From Nocardia sp. XZ_19_385 (GTDB lineage: Bacteria; Actinomycetota; Actinomycetes; Mycobacteriales; Mycobacteriaceae), in NCBI RefSeq assembly GCF_015355755.1, contig NZ_JACVEE010000003.1, positions 1 to 64,000 on the forward strand: DNA of 64,000 nucleotides. The letters run 5' to 3'. A model generated the notes under the pieces. The model ran no database searches and was not told the origin of the DNA. It was given only the letters and a program-made list of their open reading frames with translations. This document shows, piece after piece, positions 25,570-34,182 of the stretch. The first letter of the stretch is position 1; the number at the start of each line of letters is the position of its first letter. The position numbers were made by a program, and so were the translations under genes.

Positions 25570-26068
25570 ACCGCAACCGCACCAGCCTCCGGCGCCGGAC
25601 GAGGCGGCTCCCGAGCATGGCGAACCCGACCGCGCGCTGCGCGAGTACCAGCGCGACCTGCGCCAGCGACCCGGCAGTGCCGCTTGGGCGATGAAAGAGA
25701 CCGCGCGCCAGCGCCGGCCCAGCGCCCCGGTGACCTGCCCGAGCTGCGGCTACGCCCCGACCGAGCAGGCCGAATGCGGCCGCCTCGGTCAGGACATCAA
25801 GGTCAGCTGGATCGAACCCGTCCCGACCACCCCGGCGGCCTGCTCGAGGCTTGGCACTGCCACCGGTGCCGCCCCTCCGGGATGGCGGTGGCCGATATCG
25901 ATTGCGCCGCTTGCGATTCGGCCGACCGCCCGCTGCTGGTCGAACACTGGGCCGAGGAACTGTGCCGCGACCGGCGAGGTCCCGGCGCTCGTACAGCGCG
26001 TACTCGCGGTGCGGCACTGGCGTGCGGTGCCCGGGGTCGGGATGATGTGCCCTGACCACCCCCAGTGA
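25517..26068 (+). pseudogene. Zinc-ribbon-rich hypothetical protein with compensating frameshifts
   Basis: The first part (LREYQRDLRQRPGSAAWAMK, then VTCPSCGYAPTEQAE) and the last part (RHWRAVPGVGMMCPDHPQ) share one frame. The middle is convincing only in another: LLEAWHCHRCRPSGMAVADI, then CAACDSADRPLLVEHWAEEL, about 25,815-25,985. Cys pairs CPSC, CHRC and CAAC plus CPDH suggest a zinc-binding protein of the kind common in actinobacterial conjugative elements. The start is unclear and the 5' end overlaps the excisionase remnant. Confidence 0.5.
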
Positions 26069-26102
26069 ACACGCACCGCGAACCGCGAAGCACGCCAGAG
26101 TT

Positions 26103-27104
26103 CTACGGCCCGTCCTGCTGCGCCGCTTCGGTTCTCACGCGCGAGGATAAATTCCACAACAGGTTCATGACAACGAAGACCGCCAACGGGGCCAAATAAT
26201 CCGCTGCCGAGTAGTCGACCGCAATGATCTCGCTCGGATGGTGGGTGTAGAGCCAAATCGCGCCGAGCTGACTCGCTGCACAGGCCAGCAGGCCAAGAAA
26301 AGAGAAGCACACGATGCTGAGGCGAGTCGGAGAGCGGAACTGGCTGAGAGTGACAGACCCGATGAGGATGCTGGCAAACGGAGAGCTCGCGATGCCGCCG
26401 GATCCCGCCACCAGCAGTAGGTGGGCGACCAGGCCTATGCCGAGCAGGCCGTACCACGGGGCGTGCGGCCGTCGGGCGCTCAACACCAGCAGCCACCGCG
26501 TGATTGCCAGCGGCGCGGTATCCAACCACGCCCTAAGCCGTGACGGCACAACCCATTTCGGGAGCTTGTCGCTGACCAATCGAGCAAGCCAGTTCGCGCA
26601 TTGTCTTGTGGCGATACCCAGACGCACCAACCCGGCCGGGGCCACGCCCGTTCCGCCCGCAAGCAGGACCAGGCGCAGCCCGGTGAGAGCGAGTCCGGCG
26701 GTAACCATCAATACCTGTGGTTCCCAGTAGCCGATTTCGGTGCCGTCGAGCGCGCCGGTGAGGACCCACAGGACCGTGGCGATGATCGCGAGATCCGACA
26801 TCATCAGCGCGAGCCACGCTCGGCGTTCGTCGGCCACGGCTTCCGCGGACATCAGGAAATCTCTGTTGCGGGCAGCTACCCGTAGGGTCCAGCTCACGAG
26901 CGGGGCGCCGCGCAGGTTCCGTGCCGCGGGGGCGAGCACGTCCGCGTGTCGGCGTTTCAACTCGTCGAGTTCGCCATGCCATTCGTCGTAGGAGCGCTGG
27001 CGGGCGTCCGCTGGCAACAGCCGAACCGCAGTCCAGATCAATCCGCTGGCCAGGGTGAACTTGAGCGATCTCCCGTACTGATCGAGTGGGGTCGTAAGAG
27101 TCAT
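26103..27104 (-). CDS. Multi-pass membrane protein coupled to PadR regulator
   Basis: The start MTLTTPLDQYGRSLKFTLAS overlaps the stop of the padR-like gene by 4 bases (ATGA). The 333 residues begin with a cytoplasmic-looking domain (ADARQRSYDEWHGELDELKR) and continue with about five to six hydrophobic segments between residues 95 and 325. Genes of this layout next to PadR regulators are common in actinobacteria, and their products are thought to be membrane proteins repressed by the partner. No transporter motif is seen. Confidence 0.8.
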   Translation of the reverse strand: MTLTTPLDQYGRSLKFTLASGLIWTAVRLLPADARQRSYDEWHGELDELKRRHADVLAPAARNLRGAPLVSWTLRVAARNRDFLMSAEAVADERRAWLALMMSDLAIIATVLWVLTGALDGTEIGYWEPQVLMVTAGLALTGLRLVLLAGGTGVAPAGLVRLGIATRQCANWLARLVSDKLPKWVVPSRLRAWLDTAPLAITRWLLVLSARRPHAPWYGLLGIGLVAHLLLVAGSGGIASSPFASILIGSVTLSQFRSPTRLSIVCFSFLGLLACAASQLGAIWLYTHHPSEIIAVDYSAADYLAPLAVFVVMNLLWNLSSRVRTEAAQQDGP

Positions 27105-27463
27105 ACCGCCGGTCCCCATCCTGGCTCGGGTGCGGCAGGCCGCCAGTCCGGGCGCGTTTTTTCCTCGACGGGCGCCAGGCGTTGGCGCATCTTGCTGATC
27201 TCGCTGTGGGCGGCGCTGGCCCCCTCCTGGGTCAGTTGGTAGTAGCGCCGCTTGCGCCGGCCTTCGGCGGACTCGTCGATGTCTTCCCAGGCGCTGGTGA
27301 CCCAACCGGCGGTCTCCAGCCTCGTCATGATCGGGTAAATACTGCCGGTCGGCAGCCGGGTGCGCTCGGAGATCGCCAGGCCATAGTGCTCCTCATTCGG
27401 ACGTACCAGCATCGTCTGTAGGACCTGGAGTGTCTGAACCGTCATCCGCACTTTTCCTAGCAT
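27101..27463 (-). CDS. PadR-family transcriptional regulator
   Basis: The 120 residues begin near MTVQTLQVLQTMLVRPNEEH and contain the PadR winged helix: YGLAISERTRLPTGSIYPIM, then TRLETAGWVTSAWED and RRKRRYYQLTQEG. A short helical dimerisation tail and a Pro-rich end follow. PadR proteins repress neighbouring genes and release DNA on binding small ligands. It is the promoter-proximal gene of a two-gene unit with the membrane protein. An alternative start MTVQ (27445) fits the family length better than MLGKVRMTVQ. Confidence 0.9.
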   Translation of the reverse strand: MLGKVRMTVQTLQVLQTMLVRPNEEHYGLAISERTRLPTGSIYPIMTRLETAGWVTSAWEDIDESAEGRRKRRYYQLTQEGASAAHSEISKMRQRLAPVEEKTRPDWRPAAPEPGWGPAV

Positions 27464-27549
27464 GAAAGAGAGTCTACATTGGGGGCCAGAATAGATTCTC
27501 TATATAGGATCCGCGCTTGCGCTCACCCCGATCGAAGGAGTCGCACCCG

Positions 27550-27738
27550 ATGAAAGACAACCCCACGGTGCTGGTGCTGTCACTGTGCCTGATGGTGGCC
27601 GTAGGAATCATCGTAGGCCAGCTCGCAGGGTTCCTCAGCTGGGCAGGGGGCGCCTCTGTGCCCCACGCGGTCATGCGTGGCGGCGCCGCATGCGGCGGCG
27701 TGCTCGCTCTGGGGATCGCCGTTATCGCGGCGCTCTGA
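27550..27738 (+). CDS. 62-residue two-helix membrane protein
   Basis: The ATG follows GAAGGAG at 11 bases. MKDNPTVLVLSLCLMVAVGI and a second hydrophobic segment (GGAACGGVLALGIAVIAAL) leave little else. Small hydrophobic proteins of this type are common in Nocardia-like genomes and have no assigned role. It is divergent from padR, with about 85 bases between starts. Confidence 0.65.
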   Translation: MKDNPTVLVLSLCLMVAVGIIVGQLAGFLSWAGGASVPHAVMRGGAACGGVLALGIAVIAAL

Positions 27739-27763
27739 CCCTGCGGGCCGCACCGTACTGCGC

Positions 27764-28129
27764 GTGGCGGGACTCTATTCATGTGGTCGAGGCTCTTTTT
27801 ACGGCGATGGTTGTGAAGTTATAGGCCGGGACGAGAGGATTCATCACGGCTTTCGAGTCGATCTAATCCTCCTGCACGACGACGAAATCTGGGTCGTAGA
27901 GGTAAGAAATCTCCTGGGGTCGCTTAGTGCAAATGCTGTCATGCGGTTGGCGGACGTACTGGAGCGGGTAGATGCAAACAGGAGGATCAAAGTGTCGTTC
28001 GGGCCTGTGACCAGGTCGGCACGCGCCGCTATTACTGAACGTGGCGGGATCGAGGTCATCGACGGGGAGCAGCTTGAGGGGATGCTCGAAACGTATCTTC
28101 CAGGCTGGCCAGACAATCTTAGTAACTAG
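27764..28129 (+). CDS. Mrr-like PD-(D/E)xK nuclease domain, probably 5'-truncated
   Basis: FRVDLILLHDDEIWVVEVRN has the spacing of the catalytic D...ExK-type strand pair, although the third residue is Arg rather than Lys. It is followed by RIKVSFGPVTRSARAAITER and GIEVIDGEQLEGMLETYLPG, typical of the C-terminus of Mrr-like restriction endonuclease domains. The frame upstream is open but not protein-like and the GTG at 27764 has no ribosome site, so the 5' part may be lost. No methylase or helicase gene is adjacent. Confidence 0.5.
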   Translation: MAGLYSCGRGSFYGDGCEVIGRDERIHHGFRVDLILLHDDEIWVVEVRNLLGSLSANAVMRLADVLERVDANRRIKVSFGPVTRSARAAITERGGIEVIDGEQLEGMLETYLPGWPDNLSN

Positions 28130-28666
28130 CGCTGTGCCCCGTCTCGCGGTGATAGGTCGTCGGCACGACTTCGGTGGAGGCGAGGCCGCGCTGGCTTCTG
28201 CGGTGTACTGGTCAGTTTGCTTGGACCAGCGTCTGAGAGGCCAATGTTGAGAATGTGAGGCGCCGGCGTGCCAACCAGACCAGGCGTTGGTCCGCGACGG
28301 ACCAGGCACACGCCATGTCGACAGCGGAGACCGGCCTGCTGTGTTTGCTTCGATCTACATCTTTTGCGGCGTGTCGCTGCGAAAGCTGGTGTGTGTCTCA
28401 ACATTTGCCACCTGCTGCACGACTTCAAAGTATGACGCTTATGGTGGTACCTATAAGCCAGCGTGCGACGGCACCCTGGCCAGCGTGGTGTTCTACGTGC
28501 GTTCCATTGCTACCGGCACGCTGGGCTGATCAGGCGTGTTGGCTGGCTGAACTAGTACGGCGGCTCCGCGACAGATCGGGTTCCGATATGCGGCTTCCGT
28601 ACGCTCAGCGTCTAGCGTGTTCCGCTGGCAAGGTGTGTAGTCGGCTTGCTGGAGGACAGCCGAAAG
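28130..28666. other. Gene-free stretch upstream of the ECF sigma gene
   Basis: Open frames here have poor amino-acid balance. It presumably includes the promoter of the sigma operon. I see no strong inverted repeat. Confidence 0.45.
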
Positions 28667-29299
28667 ATGACTGACATCCCCGACGACAGGCTGACCAAGG
28701 CGCGGCGAAGGTGCGACGCGATCTTCCGCAGCCATTCGCGAGCGGTTTTCAAGATCGCCCGAAGGTCGCTCGACCATGAAGGCGCGAGCGACGTTGTGCA
28801 AGAAGTTTTCACCGCAGTGTGGGTTCAATACGAGCGTGACTTCGACAAGGTATCCGACGAGTCTCTCATTCGAATAGTGATGACCATTGCAACCCGAAGA
28901 GCTGCCGACCACGTACGCAAATTAGGCCACGGCTTCCTCCCGATGAATGAGTATACTTCCGATCAAATTCTTATCTTCATGTCTCACGGGATAACCGACC
29001 CGCTCGATAAAGTATTGAATCAGCAAGATTACGAACATTTCTGCGAGGTTCTTCTAAATGAATTGACGGATCGCGAATATCAGGCCGTGATGATGACCCA
29101 CGTGCTCGGATTTGACGATAGGGAGATAGGCGAGCTGATGGGAGTCTCGGAAGGCACAGTACGGTCGCATAGGTCCAGAGCTCGAGTGAAAGTACACTAC
29201 ATCGTCCAGCGTGGCGGTCATCTTCATTCAGATTCCGCGAGACGGCACGAGCAGTCCTCGCATCGGAGGAAGGGTAGCGGAGGTGAATCCACAGCATGA
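28667..29299 (+). CDS. ECF-type RNA polymerase sigma factor
   Basis: From MTDIPDDRLTKARRRCDAIF, 210 residues carry region 2 (ARRSLDHEGASDVVQEVFTA) and region 4 (LLNELTDREYQAVMMTHVLG, then DREIGELMGVSEGTVRSHRS). The ATG lies 11 bases after GGAGG. There is no extra C-terminal sensor domain. The downstream gene overlaps by 4 bases. A+T content is higher than in neighbours, as in the CHAT island 6 kb away. No classical anti-sigma factor with a membrane helix is next to it. Confidence 0.9.
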   Translation: MTDIPDDRLTKARRRCDAIFRSHSRAVFKIARRSLDHEGASDVVQEVFTAVWVQYERDFDKVSDESLIRIVMTIATRRAADHVRKLGHGFLPMNEYTSDQILIFMSHGITDPLDKVLNQQDYEHFCEVLLNELTDREYQAVMMTHVLGFDDREIGELMGVSEGTVRSHRSRARVKVHYIVQRGGHLHSDSARRHEQSSHRRKGSGGESTA

Positions 29300-29889
29300 A
29301 TTTTGAAATGGAACACGAGCGCAACAAGTCAGATGTGGGGAGTCCGTCGCCTGACGAAGAGTACGACGTGGAGGCTGGGCTAAGGCAGCTACGGCGTCGG
29401 TTGGGCTTTGACAAGCCAGCCAACGGTATCCCTCAAGTGGCGCGGTGGAGCAGCCGCGGTGCCGACCAGCCGGCGCTGCGACCGCAAGTTCCGGTCGAGA
29501 GGGAGGATGTGGAGTGGGATCTGCCGGAGGTTGCTGCACGGGTCAGCGGGTTAATTGTTGGCCCTCTGAAGATCTCAAGTGCAATTACAACTCAGGTGGC
29601 AAGGCGACTGGGCAACTATCAAAACCGCGAGCAATGGGCAGTAAGCTGGCTGCCGGACAAGTTCTTCAGTCGCCGTCAGGCGTTAAGCGCCATGGTTATG
29701 GATGAAATCCTTGTTGACCCGCAGGATCTCGATAAATTGTCTCTAAAACGAATTTTGCGGGAACTTTCGAATGAGATGGGGATGACGCTGGCTGATGTGC
29801 TAGCCGAACATGCGGGCATTGGTCCTAGTTCATGGCGTCCCAGGGGCGTCGAACCGGTTTCAGGCACATTCGATTCCAAAAATGCTTAG
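29296..29889 (+). CDS. Unknown partner of the ECF sigma factor
   Basis: The ATGA overlap couples it to the sigma gene. The 197 residues start acidic (MNFEMEHERNKSDVGSPSPD). They contain a helical segment VEAGLRQLRRRLGFDKPANG, a linker, and a C-terminal helical block (LKRILRELSNEMGMTLADVL). There is no membrane segment and no zinc-binding HxxxCxxC, so it is not a standard ZAS anti-sigma. It could still regulate the sigma factor by direct binding; that is inference from coupling. Confidence 0.7.
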   Translation: MNFEMEHERNKSDVGSPSPDEEYDVEAGLRQLRRRLGFDKPANGIPQVARWSSRGADQPALRPQVPVEREDVEWDLPEVAARVSGLIVGPLKISSAITTQVARRLGNYQNREQWAVSWLPDKFFSRRQALSAMVMDEILVDPQDLDKLSLKRILRELSNEMGMTLADVLAEHAGIGPSSWRPRGVEPVSGTFDSKNA

Positions 29890-29950
29890 TTGGCCGAGCT
29901 TCCGATGTTCATCGGTTGTGGATACTTCGCGCGGTTGTGAGAGTTGGAAA

Positions 29951-30208
29951 ATGTCCTGCGGCGATGCCGGATTTTGTGATGGCGCTCAAGACGGCTCGTT
30001 TGTGCGATACGCGCAGACCAAGCCCTTCGATCTACTTGTGCTATTTACAGCGACTTCTGCGGCAGTGATAATGGTCACCGTCGGTCATGTCAACGCACCA
30101 TTGCTAATAGCTGCCGGCGGACTGATTGCAGCCATATTCGGAGCTTGGCGAAGAAGTTGCGGGAAGGCAGGTGACGTTCAGCCGCTGCGAGGAGCGGTTG
30201 CGGACTAG
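29951..30208 (+). CDS. Small two-helix membrane protein
   Basis: The 85 residues from ATG 29951 (or GTG 29918) have a short Cys-containing N-terminus. Two hydrophobic segments follow (LLVLFTATSAAVIMVTVG and APLLIAAGGLIAAIFGAW), then a basic tail. It lies 60 bases after the sigma partner gene and may belong to the same transcript. Family unknown. Confidence 0.5.
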   Translation: MSCGDAGFCDGAQDGSFVRYAQTKPFDLLVLFTATSAAVIMVTVGHVNAPLLIAAGGLIAAIFGAWRRSCGKAGDVQPLRGAVAD

Positions 30209-30328
30209 GACCCAACCGGTGCGGCGGCGGGAACCTGGCTTGAGGTCGGCGGGGCTTTCCGATAGGACAAGCAGCGGCGAGTCAGATCGCCTTGGGAACC
30301 GGATGTCCCAAGGTCTCGTCGAACCGGT

Positions 30329-30472
30329 ATGGACGACGACTCGATCGACCGCCAGGCCCTGCTCGACGCTGACCTGAATCCCGACGATCCTCTGGTGTGG
30401 GAACGCCAGCGTTGGGCGCACGATCTGCTGACCTGCCACGGCATGTGGCTGAAGTGGTGGGACGATCGCTGA
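30329..30472 (+). CDS. 47-residue acidic, Trp-rich peptide
   Basis: The frame reads MDDDSIDRQALLDADLNPDD and ends HGMWLKWWDDR. Codon usage is strongly actinobacterial (G/C at nearly all third positions) and composition is natural. There is no clear ribosome site (GAACCGGT before the ATG). No family recognised. Confidence 0.45.
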   Translation: MDDDSIDRQALLDADLNPDDPLVWERQRWAHDLLTCHGMWLKWWDDR

Positions 30473-30615
30473 CCCAGGGACCCGAAACCGCCGGGTCTTG
30501 GATGGGACAATGCGCCGGATGGGCCCCGTCCAAGACTCTGCACCCTCATCCAGAAATAGCGTCTGAGCTGCACCTAGACGCCGCCGTCAGAGTTTTCGCT
30601 GCCGCGATCAACTGT

Positions 30616-31449
30616 TCACCGTCGAACAGGCGGTCCCGAATACTGTCGTTCGAAACAGCAGGTCAGGAAAACGTCAGTGGTTCCAAAGTGGTCGCTGGTC
30701 TGGACGCTCATCGAGATCGGTTCGCTGGTAACCGGATCCAGGCGATGGATCAGCTCGTCTGGTCGCCATCCGTAGGCGACCGTGGTCGTCGCGGCGACCA
30801 GACGGTTGAAGTCAGGGATGCGGCGCAGTTGGTCGAAGAGTTGCTGGGCGCGGGCAGAATCGCGGTGGCGTGCCAGCATAGCGAGAGCGGCGGCAGCGAC
30901 TGGGGGTGCTTCGTGCTTCCAGTCGAGGACTGCCCGCCGCCCCTCGGGACTGAAGAACCACAGTATGAAATTGTGATCTGACTCGGCGAGACCGGGGAGC
31001 AGCCGTAGGGTTGAGGGGTTGGCTGCCAAGATGTCCCAGAGGTAGTTGTGGAACATCGCGCGCACACCGCGCTGCTCGTGATAGTCCAAGAGTTCTAGTC
31101 CGCTGGCTGCGGTGAGACGGCTGTGGAGATATACAGGTGGGGCGAGTTCGATTGCGGGATTCCACAACTCAAGCAGATACCGCGCCTGTGGCTCATCGAG
31201 TCCAAGAGCCTGCACGATCTTGTCGACGATGCGGTGTTCCGGCAAATGGTTGTTGGACTCGATCTTGCGGACCAGCGACGAGCTGATGCGAGCGCGCCGT
31301 GCGAGGTCTTCCTGGGTGATGTCTCGGTAGTTGCTGCGCAGGTGCCATAACCATATGCCGAAGTCGGGGATCTGCTTCGGTGGCCAGGTTTTGAGGCGTT
31401 TTGGCGGCTTGGGTCGGTCGCCGGGACTACTGCGTGGAGTTTGGTTCAT
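30616..31449 (-). CDS. XRE regulator with MmyB-like ligand-binding domain
   Basis: The protein has 277 residues. After a Pro/Lys-rich start, residues 30-90 form an HTH_3 domain (DITQEDLARRARISSSLVRK). The MmyB-like C-terminal domain follows: NYLWDILAANPSTLRLLPG and FILWFFSPEGRRAVLDWKHE. MmyB-like domains are PAS-like and bind fatty-acid-type ligands in known structures. It reads in the same direction as, and downstream of, the P450 operon, so it could control it or an unlinked target. Confidence 0.85.
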   Translation of the reverse strand: MNQTPRSSPGDRPKPPKRLKTWPPKQIPDFGIWLWHLRSNYRDITQEDLARRARISSSLVRKIESNNHLPEHRIVDKIVQALGLDEPQARYLLELWNPAIELAPPVYLHSRLTAASGLELLDYHEQRGVRAMFHNYLWDILAANPSTLRLLPGLAESDHNFILWFFSPEGRRAVLDWKHEAPPVAAAALAMLARHRDSARAQQLFDQLRRIPDFNRLVAATTTVAYGWRPDELIHRLDPVTSEPISMSVQTSDHFGTTDVFLTCCFERQYSGPPVRR

Positions 31450-31512
31450 TGACGGTTCCCTCTGTCATGGGGTGTTTTCCGCTGCCTTTCGTCAGACGGA
31501 TGTACTGAGCGG

Positions 31513-31836
31513 TTGAGCCCCGAGCAGAACAACGTGACTCAGCGACAATCCGAAGAACTGTCTGACAAGCGGAAGGTGGCCCTCGCGACTCCGCAATCGG
31601 AATCGGATTCATGGCATGGGTCCATGGAATTCCGGCCCGATGCGGCATCTGATCCCTGGGTGCTCTATGGCACCAACTCGGCTATGGGGGTGGCCGGGTC
31701 TACTGTTCTTCACCTCTTTGCGCCCTTGCGAGCTGGAGCTGGACCGCTGCCTGTTGTGCTTACTGGAAGGCTTATCAATCCGTGCTCGCGAAACGATGGG
31801 CGCCAGCGAAGATCACGCACTGGAACGGTCAGCTGA
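31513..31836 (+). CDS. Possible small ORF divergent from the MmyB-like regulator
   Basis: A TTG opens LSPEQNNVTQRQSEELSDKR, then FRPDAASDPWVLYGTNSAMG, which reads as natural protein. The 3' third is antisense to the P450 gene and looks noisy. There is no good ribosome site. Single-copy evidence only. Confidence 0.25.
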   Translation: MSPEQNNVTQRQSEELSDKRKVALATPQSESDSWHGSMEFRPDAASDPWVLYGTNSAMGVAGSTVLHLFAPLRAGAGPLPVVLTGRLINPCSRNDGRQRRSRTGTVS

Positions 31837-32936
31837 ATGTGAGGGAAGCGTGTGAGAAGGCTCTCGATCGCGACGCGTATCTCGAGACGAGCGAGGGGAG
31901 CGCCGAGGCAGTAATGCGGCCCGTGGCCGAATGCGAGGTGCGTGTCGCCGTTACGACGAGTGAGGTCGAGGTCGTCTGGGGCGGCGGTAAACCGGGGGTC
32001 GCGGTTGGCTGAGGCGAGTCCGAGCATGACCGTGTCGCCGGCAGGGATCTCGACACCGCCGATGGTCAAGGCCTCGGTTGCGAAACGCCTGATCGCATAC
32101 TGGCTTCCGTGGGCGAATCGAAGCAGCTCCTCGATCGCAGCATCACTCAGCGCCGGGCCGCGGCGCACCAAAGTCAGCTGATGGGGATGTTCGAGCAGCG
32201 CCAACACGGCTTTGCCGATGAGGTTGACCGGGTTCTCGTAGCCGGCCCAGAAGATCAGGAATGCGAGGGAGACCAGTTGGACGTCGTCGATGCTGTCATC
32301 AGTGTGCGCTTGCGCGACTAGGTCGGACAGGAAGTCATCGGTTGGGTTGGAGCGTTTGTCAATCACCAGCTCCTGCAAGAACTCTTCGATCTGGGTGATC
32401 GCGTCGACGATCCGCTGAGGCCGGGTCGGGTCGGGCATGACCAGAGCGTTGGTCCCTGCCCGGAACCGCTCTCGAAAGTCTTCTGGAATGCCGAGAAGAT
32501 CACCGATCACCGTGAGCGGCAGTGGGACCGCGAAGGTCTCGATCAGGTCCACCTCATCCTGATCAGCAATCAGGGAGAGGAGGCGATCGGTCTCGGCCTG
32601 AATACTCGCCCGCAGTCCTTCGACGCGACGAGGCGTGAAAGCCCGCGCGGCATGCCGACGCAGGCGCCGGTGGGTACTGCCGTCCCGGTTGAGCAGGTTC
32701 GCATCCAGTGCTGGTGGGAGATTGAAGCCCGTGTAGCCGCCGCGGCTGTGTTGGCGGTCGACCGAGAGGCGAGGGTCGGTCAGCGCTTGTCGTATATCTG
32801 TTTCGCGGGTGAGGAGCCACACCTCGGCACCATCGGGCAGTGCGATGCGGTGTACCGCACCACTTTCTCGCAGTGCGACGTGCACAGGATGCGGGTTCGT
32901 GAGGTAGGCCGTATCGAAAGGACAGGGGGCGTTCAC
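31710..32936 (-). CDS. Cytochrome P450
   Basis: The GTG at 32936 overlaps the upstream stop by 4 bases. The 408 residues include the ExxR helix (AIEELLRFAHG) and the heme loop FGHGPHYCLGAPLARLE with Cys343. The I-helix reads FWAGYENPVNLIG, so the usual Thr of the oxygen-activation groove (AGxxT) is replaced by Asn. This occurs in a minority of bacterial P450s with altered oxygen chemistry. No ferredoxin or reductase gene is nearby. Substrate unknown. It is the last gene of a coupled operon with a membrane protein, a metallopeptidase and an HTH regulator. Confidence 0.93.
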   Translation of the reverse strand: MNAPCPFDTAYLTNPHPVHVALRESGAVHRIALPDGAEVWLLTRETDIRQALTDPRLSVDRQHSRGGYTGFNLPPALDANLLNRDGSTHRRLRRHAARAFTPRRVEGLRASIQAETDRLLSLIADQDEVDLIETFAVPLPLTVIGDLLGIPEDFRERFRAGTNALVMPDPTRPQRIVDAITQIEEFLQELVIDKRSNPTDDFLSDLVAQAHTDDSIDDVQLVSLAFLIFWAGYENPVNLIGKAVLALLEHPHQLTLVRRGPALSDAAIEELLRFAHGSQYAIRRFATEALTIGGVEIPAGDTVMLGLASANRDPRFTAAPDDLDLTRRNGDTHLAFGHGPHYCLGAPLARLEIRVAIESLLTRFPHIQLTVPVRDLRWRPSFREHGLISLPVSTTGSGPAPARKGAKR

Positions 32937-34168
32937 AAGGCAACCTCCGAACTCGATGGGGCGCGGCGTAGGGAGGCAAGCACGTCGGCGACGACAGGAG
33001 AGCGCGCGAATGCGTCGGCGACCAAGAGCAGCCACTGCTGTTCTTCGTGCAGAGATTCGCCGGTCTGTTCAGGCTGATCGAATTCGCTGTCTACCACGGG
33101 CAGGGGCGCCTCGTCGGCGCGCTTCTTCTCGATCGCCGCCGCGAGGTTCGCCGCCTCGACGACCGCTTCGACCTCGAGCAGGCTCAGGCCCTCACTGTGG
33201 GCATGGGTCCGTGCCGCTGTGGCGACGGTCGGAGAGTAGAAGCGCTGCAACTGAATTCGTGCATCGCGGATCTCGACCATTCGTCGATAAAGGCGGAAGT
33301 CCAGCTGCCGAGGCGACCATCTGGCGGGTCCGCTGCTGTCAGGGGAGGCCAGGGCGATCCCCGGCAGGACATCGACTACGGCGCGCCACAACGGGCCCAG
33401 GCGCAGGTAGCTGCGGTAGCGTCCCACTTGTGCCCATGCCCCGGAGAGGGGAGGAGCCCACGTGGGCAGGGACCAGCCCAGCATCATCAGGATGGCAGCG
33501 CCCGCCGCGCCGATGCGGGCAAGCGGTTCCCACGGGTGGCCGGTGCCGCCGAGATGGGGCGCGATGATGTCGGCCGCACGCGCGCCCACGTACATCAGGC
33601 CGAAGGCGCTGCCGATGGCTGCCACGCGCAGGCCCCGGCGTAGTGACCCTGGCTCTACTTCACCGGAGTAGCGCCAGCACAGCCGCCCGGTTTCGACGAG
33701 GGTGAGGGCGTAGCAGCTCAGGTACAACACCAGATAGGCCTGGTAGGTGGGGATTTGTGCGGAATCTACGGCGAAGGTGTGCGGTCTGGTGGTCATCTGG
33801 GGGACCGACAGAGCAAACAATACCGACATCGCGACAATGACGAGGGCAGAAAACGCTAGCCGCCGGCGTATCCGACGCTTGGCCTCTTCCCATGGACTCG
33901 ACCAAGCCAGAACTACCAGCTGTTGCACCACACCCGCTGCCAAGGCGCAACATTGGGTCAGCATCCCCGCCAAGTTCGGGACGCCTAACCCCTTGCTGAC
34001 CGCGACGAAAACGGGTGGAATTGAGAGCCCGAAAGTGAACATCAGGCTGACGAAGTAGAGGCATAGCGCAACAAGGCCGGGTTCCGGTTTGCGGATCAGC
34101 GCAGGCAATCGGAGAAGTAGGGCGAGGAAGGCGATCAGGACACACGCCGGGTACAGTACGTAATTCAC
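32933..34168 (-). CDS. MAB_1171c-type multi-pass membrane protein
   Basis: Start GTG 34168 (VNYVLYPACVLIAFLALLLR) follows the metallopeptidase stop by 14 bases. Of 411 residues, the first 260 contain about seven hydrophobic segments. The C-terminal 150 are cytoplasmic and helical (RLYRRMVEIRDARIQLQRFY, then VEAVVEAANLAAAIEKKRAD). The plan matches actinobacterial proteins annotated as MAB_1171c-family putative transporters, which are found beside XRE and ImmA/IrrE genes. Transport has not been shown for the family. The stop overlaps the P450 start. Confidence 0.8.
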   Translation of the reverse strand: MNYVLYPACVLIAFLALLLRLPALIRKPEPGLVALCLYFVSLMFTFGLSIPPVFVAVSKGLGVPNLAGMLTQCCALAAGVVQQLVVLAWSSPWEEAKRRIRRRLAFSALVIVAMSVLFALSVPQMTTRPHTFAVDSAQIPTYQAYLVLYLSCYALTLVETGRLCWRYSGEVEPGSLRRGLRVAAIGSAFGLMYVGARAADIIAPHLGGTGHPWEPLARIGAAGAAILMMLGWSLPTWAPPLSGAWAQVGRYRSYLRLGPLWRAVVDVLPGIALASPDSSGPARWSPRQLDFRLYRRMVEIRDARIQLQRFYSPTVATAARTHAHSEGLSLLEVEAVVEAANLAAAIEKKRADEAPLPVVDSEFDQPEQTGESLHEEQQWLLLVADAFARSPVVADVLASLRRAPSSSEVAL

Positions 34169-34182
34169 TTTGTCAGCCTCGA

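Noticed and set aside
28255..28674. Open frame of 139 codons before the sigma gene
   Set aside because: Cys/Arg/Ser-heavy composition and no ribosome site; not protein-like.
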